From assembly GCA_900765975.1 (NCBI GenBank), contig CAAFTS010000156.1:1-15008 (forward strand): DNA of 15,008 bases, given 5' to 3'. Of this stretch, positions 1 to 5,569 are shown piece after piece (the stretch's first letter is position 1; each line of letters opens with the position of its first letter). This DNA comes from Lachnospiraceae bacterium (GTDB lineage: Bacteria > Bacillota > Clostridia > Lachnospirales > Lachnospiraceae). A program made the position numbers and the translations under genes. Under the pieces are notes generated by a model, which was not told where the DNA came from, made no database searches, and was given only the letters and a program-made list of their open reading frames with translations.

Positions 1-1
1 T

Positions 2-55
2 CACTGGAAGTATAAAATGGATGAAATCAGTGAAGAGGAAGCAGTATCAATTTAA
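2..55 (+). CDS. Possible 3' end of a gene that enters from the left edge
   Basis: One forward frame is open from the window edge to a TAA at 53-55. It reads as a 17-residue acidic tail, HWKYKMDEISEEEAVSI. The composition is plausible for a protein C-terminus, but the piece is too short to assign to a family and could be chance. It lies just before the broken edge of the insertion sequence, so it could also be the stump of a gene altered by the insertion or by a later deletion. Confidence 0.25.
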   Translation, partial: HWKYKMDEISEEEAVSI

Positions 56-77
56 TATAGCAATTATTTAATATTCG

Positions 78-893
78 TTATACTAGATTATACATCCTCA
101 TTTGCTTATAAAACCGTTCTTCATCCTGACGATGCTGTCTTTCCACTTTCCCATTATGTCTTGGGGTTGCTATCTGAATCCGGTGATATATGATTTCTAA
201 TTCCTCCAACGCCTTCTCAAACATGGTCAGATGTTTGCTCTTAATCACCAGTAGTCGGTTTGTAAATTCACTTCCATTATCTGTCTGAACTTCTCGAATC
301 GGAAATGGTGCGTGCTGTATGAGTTTCATTAAAAAGTCTTTGGAACTGTAGGTGCTATGTTCGTCATACATTTCTCGATATGTCCATCTGCTACACTCAT
401 CTACCGCCGTATACTGGTAATATTTTCTTCCATCCGTCACACAATAAGATGGTACATATTTTACATCAATTTGTATCTTCTGTCCCGGATAATCAGCTCG
501 TTGATAAGGTTTAAGTTTGCGTTTCTTTTTCTTCTTTTTGTTTGCTTTTAAAGCCTTTAAACGGCTTACAACTCGCTTGAAACCTCCATAGCTGCGGGTA
601 TACCCATCTTTCTCTATTAAATCCTGATATGCTAAAAGCAGATCTGCCCATTTATATTTTTTCACTCGGCGCCGGATTTGACGTAGTTCCTGTTCCGTAT
701 GACTTCTTGGTGAAGTCTTTGGTCTGTGACTTCGATCCTCCAGGCTTGCTAGAGTTCCGTCATACCGTGAAAGCCATTTATAGACTGTTTTACGGCTTAC
801 CTTATACCGAATAGCTGTTTCTGTAACAGAATGTTTCTGCGCATATTTAACAATACGTTGACGTTGATATTTAGGGTGTGATAAACTTGACAT
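78..893 (-). pseudogene. IS481-like DDE transposase, C-terminally truncated
   Basis: Transposase of a cut-and-paste insertion sequence. Residue numbers here count from the Met at 891-893. The protein has an N-terminal helix-turn-helix (about residues 10-45, TAIRYKVSRKTVYKWLSRY), a second winged-helix-like segment, a very basic linker with six consecutive lysines near 118-123, and an rve/DDE integrase core. The likely catalytic triad is D143 (QIDVKY), D205 (TDNGSEF) and E251 (NGKVERQH). The start at 893 is chosen because AAAGGAG lies about 9 bases upstream of it; an in-frame ATG at 941 lacks such a site. The protein is 271 aa and stops right after KQMRMYNLV. Relatives normally continue for several dozen residues beyond the conserved RMYNL segment, so the 3' end appears lost at a junction near 81-86. 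The catalytic residues remain, but the product is probably inactive. I am sure of the transposase class and less sure of the exact IS family. Confidence 0.8.
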
Positions 894-967
894 ACAAGGA
901 TTCTCCTTTTGGTTTGAATATTGGTTTCTCGACAACTCCAATATATCATATCAAGGTGAATCCTTGT
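894..967 (-). promoter_or_regulatory. Folded transposase leader covering the ribosome binding site
   Basis: A perfect 10-base inverted repeat (894-903 with 958-967; minus strand ACAAGGATTC ... GAATCCTTGT) brackets the leader. A second 7-base inverted repeat is nested inside it (918-924 with 938-944, ATATTGG/CCAATAT). The 3' arm of the outer stem lies exactly between the Shine-Dalgarno AAAGGAG and the start codon at 893. The 5' arm can instead pair locally (952-956 with 962-966, CAAGG/CCTTG), giving two mutually exclusive folds. Such structures in insertion sequences typically block translation of read-through transcripts; that role is inferred here. Confidence 0.5.
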
Positions 968-1146
968 TTTTATTTTGTTACCTATCTATTGTACCCCAAC
1001 AATTCTCAGTTGCATGTGTGTTATTATTCCAATATGAAAAAAACTTAATTTTCCGGTAACATAGTGGTTTACGATAAAAGGAGAGAAGAAAAATAAAGTG
1101 AAATGGGTGTTACCAGATTGGAAACAAAGAGAATACGGATTGGTGC

Positions 1147-1175
1147 TTTTCATTTCAATTTTATCGGTATATGAT
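1147..1175 (+). promoter_or_regulatory. Candidate promoter of the XRE regulator gene
   Basis: TTTTCA (1147-1152), a 17-base spacer and TATGAT (1170-1175) form a moderate sigma-A-type promoter that would start transcription about 20 bases before the ATG at 1200. The region between the IS end (about 1003) and 1146 shows no gene I can support. It does contain a strong AAAGGAG at 1077-1083 that is not followed by a well-placed long ORF. Confidence 0.35.
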
Positions 1176-1199
1176 ACAAATGAAAGCGAGGTATACAGT

Positions 1200-1649
1200 A
1201 TGGCATTGAATGATAACATCAAAAGATTAAGGGAAGAAAAGGGCCTAACGCAACAACAGTTAGCAGATAAAATGTATGTTTCTAGGCAGACAGTTTGTCG
1301 GTGGGAAAATGGTTCCAGATGTCCAGATTTGATTACAGCAAAAAGATTGGCGTTGGAACTGGAAGTGAGTATGGATGAATTGATATCTGATGAAGATGTA
1401 CGAGATATTAAATCAAAATATGGGATTGGGAAAACGGATAAAATCAAGACAATTGTACAGTTGCAAGGATATCAAAAAAAGATAAGAGCGCTTTTAGAAA
1501 TTATAGGCAGTATATTTTTAGTGATTTCCTTATTTTCTTTAAAGACAAATGAAAGTATTCCATGGTGGCTAATCGTTGTCTTTGCTGTGCCGGTGATAGT
1601 CGCGTTTGTTCTGCTTTTTCGGATTTCCAGAAAGATAGACAGAATATAG
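1200..1649 (+). CDS. Membrane-anchored XRE-family transcriptional regulator
   Basis: A 149-aa protein with an N-terminal Cro/C1-type helix-turn-helix (about residues 5-61; core LTQQQLADKMYVSRQTVCRWENG). After a short polar linker (65-95), two hydrophobic segments follow (about 97-114 and 122-141), ending in a basic tail RISRKIDRI. This HTH-plus-two-helices layout is common in Bacillota and suggests a regulator held at the inner membrane. The start at 1200 (MALNDNIKRLR) matches the usual XRE N-terminus. A GTG 102 bases upstream would add an unconserved extension, so I did not use it. The ribosome binding site is modest (GCGAGG, 1186-1191). The gene stands alone, with 113 bases to the next gene. 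No partner is evident; targets are unknown and may include itself. Confidence 0.85.
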   Translation: MALNDNIKRLREEKGLTQQQLADKMYVSRQTVCRWENGSRCPDLITAKRLALELEVSMDELISDEDVRDIKSKYGIGKTDKIKTIVQLQGYQKKIRALLEIIGSIFLVISLFSLKTNESIPWWLIVVFAVPVIVAFVLLFRISRKIDRI

Positions 1650-1697
1650 GAAAGGCAGGGGAATAGACATTTCATAGAAAAAGTGGCATGGGAAGGA

Positions 1698-1726
1698 TTG
1701 TGAAAAAAGGGAAAAGGTGTTACACT
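1698..1726 (+). promoter_or_regulatory. Candidate promoter of the CDF-apbE unit
   Basis: TTGTGA (1698-1703), a 17-base spacer and TACACT (1721-1726) each match four of six consensus bases. The arrangement is correctly placed about 36 bases before the ATG at 1763. It is a weak match, but it is the best in this gap. Confidence 0.3.
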
Positions 1727-1753
1727 CTTACATATTAATTTTAAAGATGTAAG
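1727..1753 (+). promoter_or_regulatory. Inverted repeat between promoter and CDF start codon
   Basis: CTTACAT (1727-1733) and ATGTAAG (1747-1753) form a perfect 7-base inverted repeat with a 13-base AT-rich loop. Its right arm runs into the Shine-Dalgarno AAGGTG (1751-1756). It could be an operator for a metal-responsive or other regulator just downstream of the candidate promoter, or an RNA hairpin that limits access to the ribosome binding site. Neither role is proven. Confidence 0.35.
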
Positions 1754-1762
1754 GTGATATAC

Positions 1763-2737
1763 ATGAGAATTGGAAAACGAAATTCAAAATCAAAGAAAGA
1801 AAAGAAAGCGATGACGGTTTCGCTCTATGCGAATTTACTTTTTGTTGTGATTGAGTTGGTTATGGCAGTTTATACCGGTTCGCAGGCGGTTTTGCTGGAC
1901 GGTGTGTATGATGGTGTGGAGTTTGTGATGCTGTTGCCATCTGTTTTTTTGATTCCGCTGCTGTACAAACCGAGCAATGAAAAGTATCCTTTCGGGCATA
2001 TGCAGATGGAAACGGTTTTTCTTGTAATAAAAGGAATTACCATGATATCAGTAACGGTTGGGCTGATTACAAACAGTATCAATATCTTGTTTCATGGTGG
2101 TCGCAAGGTGGATTTTGGGATTATCGCATGGTTTGAATTATTTGCCTGCGTGCTTGGAATTGTCGTGACCATTTATTTAAAACAAAAGAATAAAGCAATG
2201 AATTCTCCGCTTGTTACTGTGGAGATGCAGGGCTGGCAGATGGACTGTACCATATCACTTGGAATGACACTCGCATTTTTATTACCTGAGCTGGTTCCGT
2301 TTGCGTGGATTGGAAAACTACAGCCCTATCTGGACCCTTTGTTTACCGTTGTGTTATCTATGATTATGCTGCCGATTCCGATTCGAACAGTGTATACCGG
2401 AATACGAGATTTGTTATTGATTTCTCCGGAGGAAGAGACTGTTACCGAAATCAAAGAAATTGTAGAACCGATTATTTTGGAGAGTAAATGTACCGACATT
2501 TATTATGATATTGTAAGAACAGGAAGAAAACTGTGGATTAGTGCATACATAACTTTAAATAAAGATGAGTTGTCTGTGAGAAGATTTAAAATGCTGCAGA
2601 CACGTTGTATTGCGGCGTTGACAGAAAAGTATTCGGATTTTTATTTTGAATTACTTCCGGAAATTGAAGTGGATATGGAAGAAGTGAAGGAAGAGATTGA
2701 GGCACAGGAGGCAGAACAGGTGCAAGAGGGCGTGTGA
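1763..2737 (+). CDS. Atypical cation diffusion facilitator (CDF) transporter
   Basis: A 324-aa membrane protein of the cation diffusion facilitator family, which exports divalent metals by proton antiport. A basic N-terminus (residues 1-16) is followed by about six transmembrane segments (near 18-38, 45-68, 84-110, 119-139, 162-182, 190-212) and a cytoplasmic C-terminal domain (about 222-305) with an acidic tail. Family signs are D46-x3-D50 in segment II (LLDGVYDGVEF), the YPFGHMQME loop after it, and D161 in segment V. Position 157, where YiiP-type transporters carry a His (His-x3-Asp), is Gly, so one of four usual site ligands is absent. The C-terminal domain has no histidines, so the usual zinc-sensing site is also missing. 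The substrate therefore cannot be assumed to be zinc. The ATG at 1763 is preferred over the GTG at 1754 because AAGGTG lies six bases upstream. It is cotranscribed with the apbE-like gene one base downstream. Confidence 0.8.
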   Translation: MRIGKRNSKSKKEKKAMTVSLYANLLFVVIELVMAVYTGSQAVLLDGVYDGVEFVMLLPSVFLIPLLYKPSNEKYPFGHMQMETVFLVIKGITMISVTVGLITNSINILFHGGRKVDFGIIAWFELFACVLGIVVTIYLKQKNKAMNSPLVTVEMQGWQMDCTISLGMTLAFLLPELVPFAWIGKLQPYLDPLFTVVLSMIMLPIPIRTVYTGIRDLLLISPEEETVTEIKEIVEPIILESKCTDIYYDIVRTGRKLWISAYITLNKDELSVRRFKMLQTRCIAALTEKYSDFYFELLPEIEVDMEEVKEEIEAQEAEQVQEGV

Positions 2738-2738
2738 G

Positions 2739-3773
2739 ATGGCAAAGAAGAAAAAGATGAAATATATCGGAGCAGCGTTTCTGCTTGTGCTGTTCGGTTT
2801 TCTTGTTTTCTATATGCGAAAGCAATCCACAGAAGAGGCTGTAAGTGTCAGTGGATTTAAGTTGAATACCGCGATTCAAATCACTACGTATGGTTTAAGT
2901 GATGAAAGCGTATTGGATGAAGCGATGGAGCTTTGTGATCAATATGAACAGATTTTCAGTAGAACGAGGGCGGACAGCGAGGTGTACCGGTTGAATCATG
3001 GGACACTTCCCCAAAAAGATGGATGGTATGTGTTGTCTGAGGAATGTGCGGAGCTTATTGCACAGGGATTATATTACAGTGAGTTGTCCGGCGGTGCATT
3101 TGATATTACCATTGCACCGGTTTCTTCCCTCTGGGATTTTACGGCGGAAGATCCGAAAGTGCCGGATGCACAGGCAATCAATGCTGCAAAGCAGCTGGTT
3201 GACTATAGAAAAGTTGAGTTAAATGGGAATCTGCTCCGATTTGCTAAAGAAGGAATGGGGATTGAATTGGGAGCAATTGCCAAAGGCTATATTGCGGATC
3301 GTATGAAGGAGTTTCTAATAGCAGAGGGGGTAGAAAATGCGATTATCGATTTGGGAGGAAATATATTATGTATAGGGGAAAGACCGGATGGAGAGGCGTT
3401 TCGCGTAGGGATTCAAAAACCATTTGCCAAGCGGAGTGAAACCATTGCTGTGGCAGAAATCAGAAATCGTTCCGTTGTATCCTCGGGAATCTATGAAAGA
3501 TGTTTCGAAAAGGATGGAATCTTATACCATCACATTTTAGATCCGAAAAGCGGATATCCTTATGAAAATGATTTGGTAAGTGTTACAATCCTTTCAGAGC
3601 AATCCGTAGATGGAGATGCCTTGAGTACTACGTGTTTTGCACTTGGGTTGGAAAAGGGAATGGAATTGATTGATACGTTAGAGGATGTACAGGCTGTTTT
3701 TATTACAGAGGACGGGGAACTGCATCTCAGTGAAGATTTCGATAAAAATGTTATATGGAATGAAGAAAAGTGA
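2739..3773 (+). CDS. apbE: FAD:protein FMN transferase (ApbE family)
   Basis: A 344-aa ApbE-type enzyme, which uses FAD and Mg2+ to attach FMN covalently to a Thr or Ser of partner flavoproteins outside the membrane. An N-terminal membrane anchor (about residues 9-25, after KKKKMK) lacks a lipobox Cys, so it is a signal anchor rather than a lipoprotein. Family motifs appear in order: FDITIAP (121-127), LGAIAKGYIAD (177-187), IDLGGNI (203-209), HHILDPKSGYP (264-274) and the metal/active-site DGDALSTTCFALG (291-303). The length is normal. The start at 2739 lies one base after the CDF stop, so the two genes are translationally linked. A longer start inside the CDF gene is possible but would have no good ribosome binding site. 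No recognisable flavinylation target (NqrC/RnfG or FMN-binding domain protein) lies in the window, so its substrate must be elsewhere. The gene ends at a large hairpin. Confidence 0.9.
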   Translation: MAKKKKMKYIGAAFLLVLFGFLVFYMRKQSTEEAVSVSGFKLNTAIQITTYGLSDESVLDEAMELCDQYEQIFSRTRADSEVYRLNHGTLPQKDGWYVLSEECAELIAQGLYYSELSGGAFDITIAPVSSLWDFTAEDPKVPDAQAINAAKQLVDYRKVELNGNLLRFAKEGMGIELGAIAKGYIADRMKEFLIAEGVENAIIDLGGNILCIGERPDGEAFRVGIQKPFAKRSETIAVAEIRNRSVVSSGIYERCFEKDGILYHHILDPKSGYPYENDLVSVTILSEQSVDGDALSTTCFALGLEKGMELIDTLEDVQAVFITEDGELHLSEDFDKNVIWNEEK

Positions 3774-3819
3774 GTCAATAGCTATTTAGAAATTTTTCTA
3801 AATAGCTATTGACTTTTTT
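3773..3819 (+). terminator. Intrinsic terminator after apbE that also holds an SdpR operator
   Basis: A 20-bp perfect inverted repeat (3773-3792 with 3795-3814, two-base loop) starts at the last base of the apbE-like gene and runs straight into TTTTTT (3814-3819). It can act as the terminator of the CDF-apbE transcript. Its inner part carries the upstream copy of the operator described at 3786-3801, and its right arm contributes the -35 box of the next promoter. Confidence 0.75.
3786..3801 (+). promoter_or_regulatory. Operator 1 for the ArsR/SdpR-type regulator
   Basis: TTAGAAATTTTTCTAA, a near-perfect 16-bp palindrome, lies just upstream of the -35 box. It differs by one base from the second copy at 3845-3860. 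The centres are 59 bp apart. Binding by the regulator encoded immediately downstream is inferred from position and from the habit of ArsR-type repressors of controlling their own operons. Confidence 0.6.
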
Positions 3820-3836
3820 GAAGAAGGTGATATATT
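3809..3836 (+). promoter_or_regulatory. Promoter of the sdpR-sdpI operon
   Basis: TTGACT (3809-3814), a 16-base spacer and TATATT (3831-3836) match the vegetative consensus well. The promoter is flanked by the two operators at 3786-3801 and 3845-3860. Its expected start point falls right at the second operator. Confidence 0.65.
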
Positions 3837-3844
3837 AAAGGTAA

Positions 3845-3860
3845 TTAGAAAATTTTCTAA
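3845..3860 (+). promoter_or_regulatory. Operator 2 for the ArsR/SdpR-type regulator
   Basis: TTAGAAAATTTTCTAA is a perfect 16-bp palindrome downstream of the -10 box, covering the expected transcription start. A repressor bound here would block initiation or escape. Its near-identity with the upstream copy supports a shared binding protein. Confidence 0.6.
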
Positions 3861-3887
3861 ATAGATTTTGTGGAAAGGAGTGAAGGG

Positions 3888-4169
3888 ATGAGTTTTGCAG
3901 AAACATTTAAGGCATTATCAGATCCGGTAAGGCGGGAAATCCTTATGATGTTGAAACATGGAAGGATGTCGGCGGGACAGATTGCAGAAAATTTTGATAT
4001 GACCAATGCGACGATTTCTTATCACCTTAGTATTTTGAAAAAAGCGGATTTGGTTTGGGAAGTGAAAGAGAAAAATTATGTATACTATCATTTGAATATT
4101 TCAGTTGTAGAAGAAATGATGTTGTGGCTCGGTGAGCTGAGAGAGGATGGAGAAAATGAAAGAAAATAG
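3888..4169 (+). CDS. sdpR: ArsR-family repressor, SdpR-like autorepressor
   Basis: A 93-aa winged-helix DNA-binding protein. It opens with the typical FKALSDPVRREILMML (about residues 5-20), followed by MSAGQIAENFDMTNATISYHLSILKKADLV (about 25-54) as helix-turn-helix and a wing KEKNYVYYHLN (about 59-69). It has no cysteine metal site of the ArsR/SmtB type, which fits the SdpR branch that responds to its partner membrane protein rather than to metals. The ATG at 3888 has a strong AAGGAG (3875-3880) seven bases upstream. The stop overlaps the following sdpI-like gene. In Bacillus subtilis, SdpR represses sdpRI until SdpI, engaged by the SdpC toxin, sequesters it at the membrane; the same logic is inferred here. 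The two flanking palindromes are its likely binding sites. Confidence 0.85.
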   Translation: MSFAETFKALSDPVRREILMMLKHGRMSAGQIAENFDMTNATISYHLSILKKADLVWEVKEKNYVYYHLNISVVEEMMLWLGELREDGENERK

Positions 4170-4788
4170 GATGAAAATCATAATTACAAGTTTAATTACG
4201 TTGGCACCGATTTTGATCGGGGTACTGTTTTGGGATCGTCTTCCAGACCAGATTGCTACGCATTTTGGTCAAGGAAATGTGCCGGATGGATGGAGCAGTA
4301 AGCCTATGGCGGTCTTTGGATTACCCTTGATTTTAGTTGCATTACATTTGTTTTGTATCTTTATCACACTGAATGACCCGAAGAAGAAAAACATAGGGAG
4401 AAAGATACTGCCGATTATTTTTTGGATGATTCCGATTATTTCCTTGTTGGTAAATTCAGCAACCTATGGAATTGCTCTTGGTTTAAAAATTGATATTGAA
4501 CTGATTGTCAGTTTACTGCTTGGATTGTTATTTATTATATTTGGAAATTATATGTCAAAAATTCGACAGAACTATACCGTTGGGATTCGTTTGCCATGGA
4601 CATTGAGCAGTGAAGATAACTGGGATAAAACGCATCGGTTAGCGGGAAAATTATGGATAGTAGGAGGCGTATTAGTTCTTTTCAATATATTCTTAAAATG
4701 GACCGGTTTTCTGATTGGAATTTTATTAGTAATTGTATTTGTTCCGATGGTATATTCGTATGCCTTGTATTGGAAAGCAAGAAGATAG
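4156..4788 (+). CDS. sdpI: SdpI-family membrane protein (DUF1648 plus SdpI)
   Basis: A 210-aa integral membrane protein with about six hydrophobic segments. The N-terminal part has the DUF1648 signature: a first helix, then LPDQIATHFGQGNVPDGW, with the pattern of a periplasmic-facing loop. The C-terminal part is SdpI-like, with a short loop YTVGIRLPWTLSSEDNWDKTHRLAG that is the family's most conserved stretch, followed by two more helices. In B. subtilis SdpI gives immunity to the SdpC cannibalism toxin and tethers SdpR. The gene overlaps the sdpR-like gene. ATG 4156 is preferred because AGAGG lies nine bases upstream; ATG 4147 would add three residues and ATG 4171 would remove five. No SdpC-, SdpA- or SdpB-like gene is present nearby, so it may defend against other strains' toxins or sense envelope stress. 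Confidence 0.85.
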   Translation: MKENRMKIIITSLITLAPILIGVLFWDRLPDQIATHFGQGNVPDGWSSKPMAVFGLPLILVALHLFCIFITLNDPKKKNIGRKILPIIFWMIPIISLLVNSATYGIALGLKIDIELIVSLLLGLLFIIFGNYMSKIRQNYTVGIRLPWTLSSEDNWDKTHRLAGKLWIVGGVLVLFNIFLKWTGFLIGILLVIVFVPMVYSYALYWKARR

Positions 4789-4841
4789 AGGATGTATTCA
4801 CCTATCAATCAATATTTACCCATCAATTTAGGGATTATAAA

Positions 4842-4889
4842 AGGATTGCAGAAGATTCTTTGCGGAAGAATATCTGCTTTCCTTTTTTT
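4842..4889 (+). terminator. Probable intrinsic terminator after sdpI
   Basis: An imperfect hairpin (GCAGAAGATTCTT at 4848-4860 with AAGAATATCTGC at 4867-4878, one bulge) is followed by CCTTTTTTT (4881-4889). Position and T-run fit the end of the sdpR-sdpI transcript. Confidence 0.5.
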
Positions 4890-4912
4890 ATGGTGCAATT
4901 GTTTTTATAAAA

Positions 4913-4921
4913 TGATAAAAT
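4913..4921 (+). promoter_or_regulatory. Candidate extended -10 promoter of the GNAT-ogt operon
   Basis: TGATAAAAT (4913-4921) matches an extended -10 element (TG-n-TAAAAT) about 69 bases before the ATG at 4990. The matching -35 (TGCAAT at 4894-4899, 16-base spacer) is poor, as is usual for extended -10 promoters. Confidence 0.35.
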
Positions 4922-4989
4922 AGTGTGGGTATTGTTTGGGGGCAATCTCAGAAGCCCTACTGCATTGATGGAAGGAGGACGCGATAAAA

Positions 4990-5550
4990 ATGAAGAATGC
5001 GGTGATGATTAGACCGGTGACAATAGAGGATGCAGAAAGAGTATTAGAAATTTATGCATATTATACGAAAGAAACAGCAATCTCATTTGAATATGAGGTG
5101 CCGACACTGGAAGAGTTTCGAGGCAGAATCCAAAAGACGTTACAGAAGTATCCGTATCTTGTAATAGAAGAAAATGGAAGAATACAGGGGTATACTTATG
5201 CGGGACCGTTTGTGGGGCGTGCTGCCTATGATTGGTCAGCAGAACTGACGATTTATTTGGATAAAGATGCCAAGAAACGAGGATATGGCAGAAAGTTATA
5301 CGAAGCAATTGAGCAGAAATTAAAAGAAATGGGAATCTTGAACTTGTATGCATGTATTGGATATTTGGATGTTGAAGATGAATATCTAAATCAAAACAGC
5401 GCGCAATTTCATGAACACATGGGCTTTACTTTAGCCGGAAGATTTCAAAAGTGTGGATATAAGTTTGGACGCTGGTATGATATGATCTGGATGGAGAAGA
5501 TCATTGGAGAACATGGGAACAATGAACCTGTGAGAAAGTCTATGATATGA
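4990..5550 (+). CDS. GNAT N-acetyltransferase, phosphinothricin-acetyltransferase-like
   Basis: A 186-aa acetyl-CoA-dependent N-acetyltransferase. It begins with MIRPVTIEDAERVLEIY, the usual opening of the Pat/Bar-like branch. The central AELTIYLDKDAKKRGYGRKL segment (about residues 84-102) carries the acetyl-CoA pyrophosphate loop (R/Q-x-x-G-x-G, here KRGYGR). The C-terminal HEHMGFTLAGRFQKCGYKFGRWYDMIWMEK (about 141-170) is also typical of this branch. Relatives acetylate phosphinothricin, methionine sulfone or other small amines; the true substrate here is unknown. An excellent AGGAGG (4974-4979) lies ten bases before the start. It is the first gene of an operon: the alkyltransferase gene starts 19 bases after its stop. 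The last dozen residues (HGNNEPVRKSMI) look like a nonconserved tail. Confidence 0.85.
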   Translation: MKNAVMIRPVTIEDAERVLEIYAYYTKETAISFEYEVPTLEEFRGRIQKTLQKYPYLVIEENGRIQGYTYAGPFVGRAAYDWSAELTIYLDKDAKKRGYGRKLYEAIEQKLKEMGILNLYACIGYLDVEDEYLNQNSAQFHEHMGFTLAGRFQKCGYKFGRWYDMIWMEKIIGEHGNNEPVRKSMI

Positions 5551-5569
5551 TTTGGGAAAAGAGGTAAAT

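Larger units (their letters stand above)
78..1003 (-). mobile_element. Insertion sequence remnant (IS481-like), left end missing
   Basis: The element comprises the transposase gene and its leader. The transposase-proximal end probably lies near 989-1003; on the minus strand it reads TTGTTGGGGTACAATAG. I cannot find an inverted copy of this at the other side (positions 1-80). Together with the truncated transposase, this suggests a deleted, immobile remnant. No target-site duplication is visible. The boundaries are approximate and not proven. Confidence 0.5.

Noticed and set aside
1103..1174. 23-codon ORF MGVTRLETKRIRIG... before the XRE gene
   Set aside because: The nearest Shine-Dalgarno is about 20 bases away and it overlaps the candidate promoter of the regulator; chance is more likely.
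1098..1199. GTG start that would extend the XRE regulator by 34 residues
   Set aside because: The AAAGGAG at 1077-1083 is too far from the GTG, the extra residues do not look like the family, and MALNDNIKRLR is the typical N-terminus.
986..1447. 153-codon minus-strand frame across the gap and the XRE gene
   Set aside because: It overlaps the regulator's HTH codons in antisense, has no ribosome binding site and spans the IS end.
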